Shown here one piece after another: positions 51,569 to 60,172 of a stretch of DNA of 64,000 bases. The notes under the pieces were generated by a model. That model made no database searches and had not been told where the DNA came from. It worked only from the letters and a program-made list of their open reading frames with translations. A program made the translations under genes and the position numbers. The stretch spans positions 186,001-250,000 of the forward strand of contig JBCCHF010000001.1 of assembly GCA_039028895.1 (NCBI GenBank). The letters are read 5' to 3'. The number at the start of each line of letters is the position of its first letter. Positions within the stretch are counted from its first letter, which is position 1. This stretch comes from JAHDCJ01 sp039028895. Lineage in GTDB: Bacteria; Bacteroidota; Bacteroidia; Chitinophagales; Saprospiraceae.

Positions 51569-52342
51569 CTAATCGCTATAATCAACGCTATTGGCGTCAA
51601 GCAATTCAATGGCTTTATTGATCTTCAATGAAACATTTTCACCCTGAAGGGCTAAAGACTGGTGCCCAACCAGGATACCGATGACTTCATCATGTTCATT
51701 AATTACCGGCCCACCACTGTTTCCAGGATTTGAACTGGCATCGAGCTTAAACAGCTCTTTGTCGTCGTAATCAGTGCTATTGATATTACCTTTAGAAATG
51801 GAATAACTTCCAAGCGGATAACCAACCACAGTTACTTCATCAAGATTTTGAACGACTTCTGAGTCGCCAAGGTCTAATGGCAGAATATCAATAACATCAC
51901 TTGGGTTGTTCAACCGCAGCACAGCAACATCGGATTCAAAATAATCATTGGATACCGTTCCTGATGATGCCACACCCTGACTAGCATCATACCATTCAAC
52001 CGTTGCTGTTGTTTCAATCGGTGGATCGACCTGCTCGAATGTCACCGTCACGGTTTTACCGATGGAGGACGTGTCCATAACATGTCTAGCCGTCAACATT
52101 TTCGTTGATGAAACCAGGAATGCAGTGCCTAGTTTACCAGATTCCGTCTGGATGAGAGCTACGGGTTCTTCAAGATTACTGCTGAAGGCGCCCTGGCTGG
52201 CTAGTAACTGGAAATGATAAAGTCCATAAACGACCAATGGCAACAGTGCGATAATGGTAAACATAGTCGCAATGAGCCGTCCTTTTCTAAGCAGGGATTT
52301 ACGTTTTTTATTCCGCTCGTGCGGAGTGATGCCTAAATGCAT
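51569..52342 (-). CDS. Membrane-anchored trypsin-like serine protease (S1C type)
   Basis: A 257-residue protein: basic N-terminus (RNKKRKSLLRKGR), one membrane helix at about residues 25-45, then a periplasmic chymotrypsin-fold protease. The triad is visible: His in TARHVM, Asp in ESDVAVL, Ser in NPGNSGGPVI. There is no PDZ domain, unlike DegP. It is the last gene of the tubulin/Hsp70/vWA operon, 27 bases after the tubulin-like gene. Its substrate is unknown; it could process another subunit or respond to envelope damage. Positive-inside topology puts the catalytic domain in the periplasm. Confidence 0.85.
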   Translation of the reverse strand: MHLGITPHERNKKRKSLLRKGRLIATMFTIIALLPLVVYGLYHFQLLASQGAFSSNLEEPVALIQTESGKLGTAFLVSSTKMLTARHVMDTSSIGKTVTVTFEQVDPPIETTATVEWYDASQGVASSGTVSNDYFESDVAVLRLNNPSDVIDILPLDLGDSEVVQNLDEVTVVGYPLGSYSISKGNINSTDYDDKELFKLDASSNPGNSGGPVINEHDEVIGILVGHQSLALQGENVSLKINKAIELLDANSVDYSD

Positions 52343-52369
52343 AGGTTATATTTTTTTGAAAGTTTTGCG

Positions 52370-55162
52370 CTAATCGTTGTCATTTTCTGAATCGTTGTCA
52401 TCACTGACAGGATCGTCTCCAAGGTTTTCTTTCTTGTTTCTGATCTCTTCCAACTGGCGTTTGAGCTCTTCTTCTTTTCTTTTGAGTTCCTCTTCAGCCT
52501 TGGCAATTGCAGCTTCCTGCTTTTTCAGTTCGGCTAATTTGGCTTCTTCTTCGAGCTTTTTGCGTGTTTCTTCAAACTCCGCTTCCTTTTGTTTGATCTT
52601 TTCAAGCTCTACTTTTTCTTTCATCCTTCTCAGTTCATCGTCTTTCTTTCTCAGCCTGTTTTCTTTCAGCTTTTGCTCGGCGAGGCGCAAGTTTTCTTCC
52701 TTCATCTCATTCTCCACTTTTTGATAAGTTGCTAATGGAACATAAGGGAATCGGTAGTTGTGCCAGCGCTCGATCGGGATGTTTACATCCTTAGGATAAG
52801 CTTCAAATTTGGCTTTCACCTGATCGAGATAAGTGATGTCTTTTAGCGGATTGAAGGTCCTGTTTTCAAGCATGCCTCTTTCGACGTAGAAAACAACTAC
52901 GTTCTTGAGGTTTCTGATTTCGAGGATGTTATCATCCTTGTCTTTGAAATCTGAAAAATTATCGTCTCTAAAAATCTGAACGATCTTGCGGATCTTTCTT
53001 GAATCAGAACCGATAATCACCTTTGGAATATATGGTGAGTCTTCAAATGGCTTGTTAACCAAAAGCAATGGTGCCAGCGAGCGTTTGGCGATCCTGACAG
53101 CTTCCTTCGGATTATTCTCGATGTATTCGGAAACTTCATAATCAGGTACTGACTCCGTCTGGTTGAGCTCCCGCTCAAAAGCCTGGATGAAATCACCATA
53201 CAATACCTTTTTCATCGTCCTGCTATGCGCACTTTGTAGATAATCCCAAAGGTTTTGCTGTCCGATAACAGTAGTTTTCGAAGGATAAGACTTGTTGGTC
53301 TTCCGCAGATATTGCTGGTATGACTTTTCGACTTCTTCGAGGAAAGTCCCATTCGGGAACACCCTTAATATTGGAATCGTCTCATCTTCCATCTCAGACT
53401 CAATATCAGATTTCCTCCTTCTCAATGTTTTGAAACCAGCTGGTTCGTCGTAAGATTCTACACGACCAACGGTCTGCGAGATCTCATCGATCATATCCTC
53501 TATGACATTAAGTCTTGGTAACTCGTAACGATCAGGCAGGGTGTCTGTCGGATATGGGATATCTCCTTCCGTAATGTTTTGCCTGATGTCTACTAATTTC
53601 TTACTAATAAGGTGCATCTTCATCAGATCGAGGGTCGTACCCAGACGATCTTCAAGCACGTTGTCCTGTTCGAGTAAAGCCTTGTAGCGGCCTTTCAGCA
53701 TCCACTTGGTCTGACGACGCAACAGATCTTCCCATTTAGCAGGAACGAAAGACAGTCCGAGGCTGTTCCAGTACTTAAGTGTTTCGTTCAGGGCCTTGAT
53801 AAGCGAATCGAGTTGAGATTTGGCAACATAAAGGTTTTCGAAAGTATTGACACTGTTTTTGACCAACTCGGCAATACGCATAATAATCACATCTACTGCC
53901 ACCTGGATATTATTCCTGACTGCATCGTAGTAATTGCCCGTATTATTCGAACTGAACAACTTGGTGACATAATCGTCGCGATTGCCTTCAATATCCCCTT
54001 TATTGATCAGGGTTGCCTGCTTTTTGATATCGGCCTCTAGGTTTCGGCCGCCCACTACATTAAGTGCACTGAATGCTTCGCGAAGGATCGTATCGAATGA
54101 TTCGATCATCTCATTGCTGATCGCTGAACGGTCAATTGGTGTTTTATAACCCTGGATATAATAATTCGAACTGTCAACAAAGCGCTCCAGTAACTGGATA
54201 CTCAGGTTAAGCGCAATATGCTCCTGGATCTGTGTTTTCGGATACTGGATTGCGGAGATACCAAATGTATCATAATATTTGAGGTGACCATTACCGAATG
54301 CATCCACGAGGCGTTCTTGCCTTTTGGCCCTGAGCCCGAAAATATTCAGGAACAGGTATAGGCCTGCCATTTTGAATAGTCCACCCAGGCTGCTGATCGG
54401 TGGAGAACCATCGTTATAGTCCTGCGTGAGGAACTGCACCAATTGGTATGGTGGTTTGTTGGAACTGTATTCTGTATGATTTGGCCAGTTGACGTGGTAC
54501 TTCTTTTCAGCATCATTGAAGTAATTCAATGACCAATACGCTGAATACGAGTTGGAATAGATCACTTCCATACCTTTATAGGAAACCGGTCTTGGTGGCA
54601 TCAGGAAGAGGCCGTTCAACTCCTGGATATCATCAATAATATGACGAATGATAAAGGCCATATCGATGAAGATACCCGTACCTGTTCCTCCTACGAGTGA
54701 ACCGGTAACGAATACAGCTGGCTTATTGTCTTCTACACCTTCCACTGTGTGGTTGCCTACTTTGCTGTAAGCATTGCGAATGGCGTTCATGACATTGACG
54801 AAGTTATTGCCTTCGTTATTCTTACCCCAAAGGGCGAGACGGCCACAACTGGGAATTCCGCCTGCTCCGAGGCCTTCATCAACGAGTCTTTCAGATGGAG
54901 GTACCCAGTTGGATGTAATAAAAGTATCGTTTTTAATACTTTCCACCATCTTTTCCATTTCCCCAAGGCTCATATAAACGCGCTTGATCTCGTTATCGAG
55001 GGCTGTTACGGAAGGTTGATTATCCTTATTGGTTTCGATATACAGGTATTCAACATGATCAGGCTTGTTTTTACCTGTATTCTCGAAATAGAAATTCTGA
55101 ACATTTTCCAGCACGTAAAGTCCGCTGGTTCCAATGCCAATTAATATCGTAGGTTTAGCCAT
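52370..55162 (-). CDS. Tubulin/FtsZ-like GTPase with C-terminal coiled coil
   Basis: A 930-residue cytoplasmic protein. It begins with the tubulin-superfamily strand-loop ILIGIGTSGLYVLENV (residues 6-21), then GLGAGGIPSCGRLALWG (98-113), a conserved motif of the Tubulin_2/FtsZ-like families, and the signature loop GSLVGGTGTGIFID (154-167), equal to the GGGTGTG phosphate-binding loop of FtsZ. The middle 500 residues are helical with no recognised domain. Residues about 810-905 form a highly charged coiled coil (RRMKEKVELEKIKQKEAEFE) and the end is acidic (DDPVSDDNDSENDND). It overlaps the three-helix membrane gene by 8 bases, implying a membrane partner. Related FtsZ-like families are predicted to remodel membranes. 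Confidence 0.88.
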   Translation of the reverse strand: MAKPTILIGIGTSGLYVLENVQNFYFENTGKNKPDHVEYLYIETNKDNQPSVTALDNEIKRVYMSLGEMEKMVESIKNDTFITSNWVPPSERLVDEGLGAGGIPSCGRLALWGKNNEGNNFVNVMNAIRNAYSKVGNHTVEGVEDNKPAVFVTGSLVGGTGTGIFIDMAFIIRHIIDDIQELNGLFLMPPRPVSYKGMEVIYSNSYSAYWSLNYFNDAEKKYHVNWPNHTEYSSNKPPYQLVQFLTQDYNDGSPPISSLGGLFKMAGLYLFLNIFGLRAKRQERLVDAFGNGHLKYYDTFGISAIQYPKTQIQEHIALNLSIQLLERFVDSSNYYIQGYKTPIDRSAISNEMIESFDTILREAFSALNVVGGRNLEADIKKQATLINKGDIEGNRDDYVTKLFSSNNTGNYYDAVRNNIQVAVDVIIMRIAELVKNSVNTFENLYVAKSQLDSLIKALNETLKYWNSLGLSFVPAKWEDLLRRQTKWMLKGRYKALLEQDNVLEDRLGTTLDLMKMHLISKKLVDIRQNITEGDIPYPTDTLPDRYELPRLNVIEDMIDEISQTVGRVESYDEPAGFKTLRRRKSDIESEMEDETIPILRVFPNGTFLEEVEKSYQQYLRKTNKSYPSKTTVIGQQNLWDYLQSAHSRTMKKVLYGDFIQAFERELNQTESVPDYEVSEYIENNPKEAVRIAKRSLAPLLLVNKPFEDSPYIPKVIIGSDSRKIRKIVQIFRDDNFSDFKDKDDNILEIRNLKNVVVFYVERGMLENRTFNPLKDITYLDQVKAKFEAYPKDVNIPIERWHNYRFPYVPLATYQKVENEMKEENLRLAEQKLKENRLRKKDDELRRMKEKVELEKIKQKEAEFEETRKKLEEEAKLAELKKQEAAIAKAEEELKRKEEELKRQLEEIRNKKENLGDDPVSDDNDSENDND

Positions 55163-55553
55163 TTGGTGAGTTTTTTACCCTGTTTTTGAATTTTGAGTAA
55201 CTGGAGATAAATAAGATGATCGTACCTGCATAGAGAATGAGCTGAGGCCCTATACCCAGATAGAAGTTGCCTCGCGTCCATTCAAACTGGCTTACGCCAA
55301 CATACTTAATCAGGAAAAAGATGTAGAGCGTCACTACGAACAAAAAGATAGACAGGCTCACCAAGTAATTCATATGGATTAGATAATCTTTGTGAATCTC
55401 AGATTTGTTCAGCTTGACGACCAGAAACAGGATCAAATAAAAGACTAGCCCAATTACAATGATGTAAACTAGGAACTCTTTTAATGCATCGGCCCAGCCA
55501 GTGAATTCGACATCGAAGAATGCTTCGTTCAGGAGGTTTTTGATGTATTCCAT
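55155..55553 (-). CDS. Small three-helix membrane protein
   Basis: A 132-residue protein with three membrane helices (about residues 25-47, 62-83, 101-120) and short charged ends. No family is recognised. The C-terminal tail (SYSKFKNRVKNSPNG) is basic. Its end overlaps the start of the tubulin-like gene by 8 bases, so the two are translationally coupled, which suggests it anchors the tubulin-like protein to the inner membrane (inferred). Confidence 0.7.
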   Translation of the reverse strand: MEYIKNLLNEAFFDVEFTGWADALKEFLVYIIVIGLVFYLILFLVVKLNKSEIHKDYLIHMNYLVSLSIFLFVVTLYIFFLIKYVGVSQFEWTRGNFYLGIGPQLILYAGTIILFISSYSKFKNRVKNSPNG

Positions 55554-55757
55554 AGGTTATTGAGGTTATTAAATATCGATTTTATCAAATTAAGCTTTTT
55601 TCATTTTTTTCAGTTGATAAAAAAACGAAACAAAAAAATCTTGTCAAAATAAACTCGTGCTTCCCTTTTGCGCCCCCGGCACAAGCCCTCTCATGTTCAG
55701 ACAGTATATTGACAGCCTCCCGCAGAGGAATAGTATTTAAATCGGTTCGACTATTTT

Positions 55758-56918
55758 TTATCCGAAATCTCCGAGGCCGGAGTCGGTGTTAGTCGGTTTT
55801 TCTGTGGTTGTCGATGAAGGTCTATTGCCTGGTCGGTCATCAGTTTTTTCTCGGTTTCTGAAATAGTTGTTCCAGATATAGTAGCCTGCTCCAGCTGCCA
55901 GAGCCAGAAGGAGGATTACGCCGAAAAATCCGCCGCCGCCACCTGCATTAATCTTTACGTATCCAGACTTGGAAACTGTGCCTACTTTTACTGTTGCGCG
56001 ATAGGTGCCAGACTTTAATTCCTTAAATCTCGCAGAACGACCTGCTGTTGAAATTGACTTGACTCTATTTTTTGAATTATTGATATCCTTCAGTGATACA
56101 ACAGCTTTCGTATTAGCATCGCATCCCACACAGTTCCATGATACAGAATAAGAATCTCCATCGTGAACATTAGGTTTTTTCTTGGATCCTGTTGGTTTCA
56201 GCAAGGTTAGTATGCGCCGATTTCCCGGAAGGTTGGTGCTGTCGATTTTTACCTTAGGTGGATTTATATCTTTTATATCCACTTGTCTAACCTGTATCTG
56301 GAAGTTCTTAGAACCACCCGAAGTGGCTTTTAAAGTACCGATTTTGGCAGCTTTTGCTTTTGAACTGCCGTACTCTGCTATGGCTCTTTCCTCCTGTGGA
56401 GAATAATTTGGTGGGTTTGACCCAAAATCATTCAATACATCTGACACTTCAATAATAAAGTATTCGCGAACACCGATCTCTTTGGCTACCGAGGCCGTCC
56501 AGGCCTGGGCAACTTCCCGGAAGGTTACTAGGTCTCTGAAACTTCTGGGGTAGTTGGCTGCGTAAAAGTTATCAAAATCTCCTGGGAAGCTATTGGACTG
56601 CATCAGTTTATACTCAGTATATCTCGATTTACTTCCAAATGGCATCATAATACAATAATCGCCAGCTGACATCAATGGTTTGGTTTGACCTTTGGCGATA
56701 TCAGCTACGATACCTTCTGAATTTAGCCATTCCCAATCACTGTAACGAGCTGCATCGAACTTACCCTTTACAAGGTCTTGCGCAATTGCTTTTGCTTCAT
56801 TCCTTATGGTTTGACTAGGGCCAGAGCCAGACACGTCTACAAGAATGAAAACACCACTCTGAGCGTAGAGCCCACTGGCAAAAAGAAGAAAGAAAACTAG
56901 AAATTTGAATTTTGTCAT
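55758..56918 (-). CDS. Exported von Willebrand A-like protein with C-terminal anchor
   Basis: A 386-residue protein: signal peptide (LVFFLLFASGLYAQ), then directly a vWA-type domain with the metal-site motif DVSGSG (D28, S30, S32) and a later SDVLND strand end. The second half has a beta-rich domain with CVGC (VSWNCVGCDANTKAVVSL), a Gly-rich segment and one membrane helix at about residues 333-352, followed by a 30-residue Asn/Thr/Pro-rich cytoplasmic tail. The vWA part therefore faces the periplasm. It is separated from its neighbours by 132 and 204 bases but shares their strand. Confidence 0.75.
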   Translation of the reverse strand: MTKFKFLVFFLLFASGLYAQSGVFILVDVSGSGPSQTIRNEAKAIAQDLVKGKFDAARYSDWEWLNSEGIVADIAKGQTKPLMSAGDYCIMMPFGSKSRYTEYKLMQSNSFPGDFDNFYAANYPRSFRDLVTFREVAQAWTASVAKEIGVREYFIIEVSDVLNDFGSNPPNYSPQEERAIAEYGSSKAKAAKIGTLKATSGGSKNFQIQVRQVDIKDINPPKVKIDSTNLPGNRRILTLLKPTGSKKKPNVHDGDSYSVSWNCVGCDANTKAVVSLKDINNSKNRVKSISTAGRSARFKELKSGTYRATVKVGTVSKSGYVKINAGGGGGFFGVILLLALAAGAGYYIWNNYFRNREKTDDRPGNRPSSTTTEKPTNTDSGLGDFG

Positions 56919-56919
56919 G

Positions 56920-56946
56920 AATTGATTGAATTGATTGAATTGATGT
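56920..56946. repeat. Nonamer tandem repeat, unit AATTGATTG, 3 copies
   Basis: Two perfect and one imperfect copy (last AATTGATGT) lie directly upstream of the start codon of the vWA-like gene, in its 5' leader. Confidence 0.85.
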
Positions 56947-57050
56947 CCCTTGCGATGGTTGCTTTATGGTTTAATTTGTCAAATGATTAATTTTATATGA
57001 CAGACTAAATTTAGCTAATTAATTGTCAATGTATTACAGAAATTCGACGG

Positions 57051-58304
57051 TCAAACAAGTTTTTTCGGCCTAATGATGGTAATTATTAGTGCCATGAGCA
57101 AATAAATGATCACCAACCATGCTATAAAATGCCAATCTCTTCCAAAATCACCCAGAATATCTTCTAGTGATTGCTCGTAGGATGAAAGATCCGATCCGGC
57201 CAAAATTTCGTATTCACAATCATCGATATTATCAAAAAGAACACTGTTAACACTTGTTCCCAGGTCTGATCTGAAGATATCTATAAAAAATACCTGGTCA
57301 AAAAAATCTGTCGAATAGGTAGAATCGTCACAAAACATCTGGCGCGTACCATTCAGTGAATCTCTGACAATGTTTTCCTGTCCGTCAGTAACAATTACCG
57401 AAACAATAGCCTTGTAGTTAATCACACCATCCTGCTGGCTCACCTCTTCTTCTGTTCTCAGCCAGTTGTGGCGAATGACTTCAAATAAAGGTGAAAAGTT
57501 TGTCTGCAATTTGAGTAGCTCAATGTTCTGCACACCTTCGATAGCTGCGTCTTTATCCTGGTAAAAGGCAGATACACCTGCTAACTGGCTACTGCGGGAA
57601 GCAGACATGATATCATTAATGTCCGAATCATAATTATCGCGTTCGATATCATCAGGGAAATAGGTTAAAAGGATGTCGGTTTTATCATCCAGTTCTTCAA
57701 TTGTGGTTGTCAGTGCCTCTTTGCCATGTTCCAAAGGCTGATTCATACTAGCGGTATTGTCAATGACGATAGACACCAGGTTGTTAGGTGCTTTCAGGAG
57801 TGGAATTATCACAAAACCAAGCGGAATAAGTAATAAGGCTAACTTAAGCCGACCAAACAATTGACGCATCGCCAATACCCTTCTCTTCCTTTGGCGCGTG
57901 GTGAGTGGTTGACGGATCAGATTATGGATCTTTTCACGGTCAAACTGACCACTAAGCCGCGCAAAACTGACCAGCAAAACGATCATCGAAACCAGGAATG
58001 ACATCAAATGCCAGAATTCCGCAGTAGTTTCTTTATAGTATCCGGTGCCCCATCGAAAAACAAAATATCCGAGGAAGCCAAGACTGACTAATGCACCGAC
58101 TAAGACCCAGGCTAAATGAATTTCAGTAACCCGGCCCACGGTTTCTTTCGACTTTCTGAATTTTAGATAAACGGTCACCAATACCCAGGAAATGACTACT
58201 GGCAAAATGACAAAAATCCATTCGCTTAACAATAGCGTGGCAAATGCATCCCTGGCATAAGATCCAAATGCGGGAAACAGACCATTAAAAAACTGTTGGT
58301 TCAT
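57051..58304 (-). CDS. Integral membrane von Willebrand A protein
   Basis: A 417-residue protein with four N-terminal helices (about 28-47, 65-83, 98-115, 153-171), a vWA domain and a final helix (about 394-411). The MIDAS motif is IDNTAS (D182, T184, S186), with VTDGQE further on. Charged loops RQRKRR after helix 3 and RPKKLV at the end are cytoplasmic, which places the vWA domain in the periplasm. The topology resembles BatB-type proteins, but no MoxR ATPase gene is near. Its ATG follows the stop codon of the upstream coiled-coil gene with no gap. Confidence 0.82.
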   Translation of the reverse strand: MNQQFFNGLFPAFGSYARDAFATLLLSEWIFVILPVVISWVLVTVYLKFRKSKETVGRVTEIHLAWVLVGALVSLGFLGYFVFRWGTGYYKETTAEFWHLMSFLVSMIVLLVSFARLSGQFDREKIHNLIRQPLTTRQRKRRVLAMRQLFGRLKLALLLIPLGFVIIPLLKAPNNLVSIVIDNTASMNQPLEHGKEALTTTIEELDDKTDILLTYFPDDIERDNYDSDINDIMSASRSSQLAGVSAFYQDKDAAIEGVQNIELLKLQTNFSPLFEVIRHNWLRTEEEVSQQDGVINYKAIVSVIVTDGQENIVRDSLNGTRQMFCDDSTYSTDFFDQVFFIDIFRSDLGTSVNSVLFDNIDDCEYEILAGSDLSSYEQSLEDILGDFGRDWHFIAWLVIIYLLMALIITIIRPKKLV

Positions 58305-60125
58305 TTAAGCTTCTATGATTCTTGACTCCTGGTTAAAAATGTTGTCGTATTTGAAACCATATGACAAGATTTCAAGTACGGTTTGTTTTGGTGCTTTGTC
58401 TCTGAGCTTACGGTAGGTTGGGCTTAACTCTTCTATGCTTGCCATCTTGAATTCACCTTTGATATCGAATGTCTTTTCGAATAATTCGACTTTCATAGGT
58501 TCAATCCCCCTGCTCGCCGTCTGGTTAAACAATGTTGAAAACTGCTTGTTGAAGGCAGCGGCCTCTTTAGCCAAATCGTCTGACAAATCAACAAAGGAAC
58601 CCAATTTCCGCGTTTCTTCAACGAAAATTAACAGGGAACTAATATATGGATTCAATACCTGGTCAAAGAATAATTTGTTCATTGCCTGCATTTGTTGCTC
58701 AGAAGAACCCGATTTCAGGCGTTTCCGGGCTTCCTTATCCAGTACCAATCCATCATTGTCTTTCATGATCCCGAAACTACTTTGCCACTTACCGATTGCT
58801 TCAGCCGGTTTTTTGCCCAAGAACTTTGACAGGAAGATATTCAACCAATGTGCTTCAGCACTTTCCGGAGATTTATTCTGCACCTTACTGGCAAAAGCGA
58901 TTACCTCCTCCTCTATTTTTCTAGTTTCCGAAAGGTAGCTATCCCAACTGGCAAATTCCTTGTAACCATCCCAAAAGATCATCCCTTCTGGTTTTGCTGT
59001 CGCTGCAGCTTCTGCAACAGCTTTGAGCTCCTTGTTTTCTTTTTCGAGCTCTTCGATTTTGATCTGGAATCTTTCAGTAGAATCGTCGCCGGACTTTTGA
59101 GACTTGATCTGATCAAGAATATTTTGCGTAGAGGATTCGATCCTTTCCACTTTTTCATTGAGCTGGATAGCTCGATTTTCCTGTTGCTCTAGTTTGCGGA
59201 TCAGTTTGTTGAACTCTTCAAAAGAAGGCATGTCCGCTGAAGAGGAACGGGTTCCTTTATTGGATTGATGCTTATTGCTCATATTAGGATCAGTTTTCTG
59301 TTTGGAGGTAATTGATGCCAAATTGGGTCGGCCTTTTCGGTACCAGGCATAAACACCAAAAGACAAAAGAGCCAGAAATAGCAGCAAATATGGCCAGAAC
59401 GCGCCCTTTTTGTCTGCTTTTTCTTCATTTTCCGGTGTTTCTGGCTGCAGATTTTCTTCTTCCGGTTGTGCTTCTTCAGGTGGTTCGACAATCCTTGTTT
59501 TTATTTTTTCTATGTCGGAAGGGGTATAAACGATACTCGGGTAACCCGGGGCAATGAGTCGAAAGTAATTGCCTACTGTACTCATTTTGATAGTGCCAAT
59601 TGACTCTTTTTGAAGCGTAAGGGCTTCTTTGTCAAGCCTGTTAGCCAGCAGAACGGTTTTATCGCGGCCAATCTCAAGTTTTAATGAACTCACATCAACC
59701 TTGAATTCGGTGTCGCTGACTTTGGTCACCATCTCCAGTTTTTCCAACTCGTTGTAGGTTTCAATAAAAAAGCGGAAGTCCTCCAGTATCAATTTGTAAT
59801 TAGCGGTATCGCTTTCATACAATTTTTTATAACTGGTCGCTTTCTCCTTGTTTTGGAAAGGCAGGCGTAGCTCCTTGTCGCCATAAAGGATGATCTTTCC
59901 GACATTATCGTCTCTGATCTCGGGAAAAATCTCTCCCTGGTATAGGATAACCGGCTGGCCTTCTCCTTCAACAGGCGATGCTTCAACCTTGGCGGTTATC
60001 TCCAGAAATAGGCTATCTGCCGAATTAGCCATGGCTAATGTCGCGATGACCAGGCATATTCCGGTAACGGTAATAAGCCTTAGTAAGCCTGGCGGGTAAA
60101 TTATTTTTATCCTGGGTATGGTCAT
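58305..60125 (-). CDS. Trans-membrane coiled-coil protein of the tubulin/Hsp70 operon
   Basis: A 606-residue protein not matching a family I know. A signal sequence (residues about 14-33) is followed by a 200-residue periplasmic domain rich in beta strands, an acidic Pro/Glu linker (about 212-236), one membrane helix (242-261), then a cytoplasmic part with a coiled coil (about 300-370, ending KIEELEKENKELKAVAEAAA) and a helical C-terminal domain of 220 residues. This links periplasmic and cytosolic components. It is 47 bases after the Hsp70-like gene and abuts the vWA gene. Confidence 0.75.
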   Translation of the reverse strand: MTIPRIKIIYPPGLLRLITVTGICLVIATLAMANSADSLFLEITAKVEASPVEGEGQPVILYQGEIFPEIRDDNVGKIILYGDKELRLPFQNKEKATSYKKLYESDTANYKLILEDFRFFIETYNELEKLEMVTKVSDTEFKVDVSSLKLEIGRDKTVLLANRLDKEALTLQKESIGTIKMSTVGNYFRLIAPGYPSIVYTPSDIEKIKTRIVEPPEEAQPEEENLQPETPENEEKADKKGAFWPYLLLFLALLSFGVYAWYRKGRPNLASITSKQKTDPNMSNKHQSNKGTRSSSADMPSFEEFNKLIRKLEQQENRAIQLNEKVERIESSTQNILDQIKSQKSGDDSTERFQIKIEELEKENKELKAVAEAAATAKPEGMIFWDGYKEFASWDSYLSETRKIEEEVIAFASKVQNKSPESAEAHWLNIFLSKFLGKKPAEAIGKWQSSFGIMKDNDGLVLDKEARKRLKSGSSEQQMQAMNKLFFDQVLNPYISSLLIFVEETRKLGSFVDLSDDLAKEAAAFNKQFSTLFNQTASRGIEPMKVELFEKTFDIKGEFKMASIEELSPTYRKLRDKAPKQTVLEILSYGFKYDNIFNQESRIIEA

Positions 60126-60172
60126 TCTGTTTTTTCGTTGTTAATGAGCAGAATGTGTTTCAAGTTTTTTTT

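Noticed and set aside
52377..52724. Plus-strand serine/phenylalanine-rich frame
   Set aside because: Antisense to the coiled coil of the tubulin-like gene; low complexity explains the open frame.
55554..55757. Possible missing small gene in the tubulin operon
   Set aside because: The 204 bases are A/T rich with homopolymer runs and contain no plausible frame on the minus strand.
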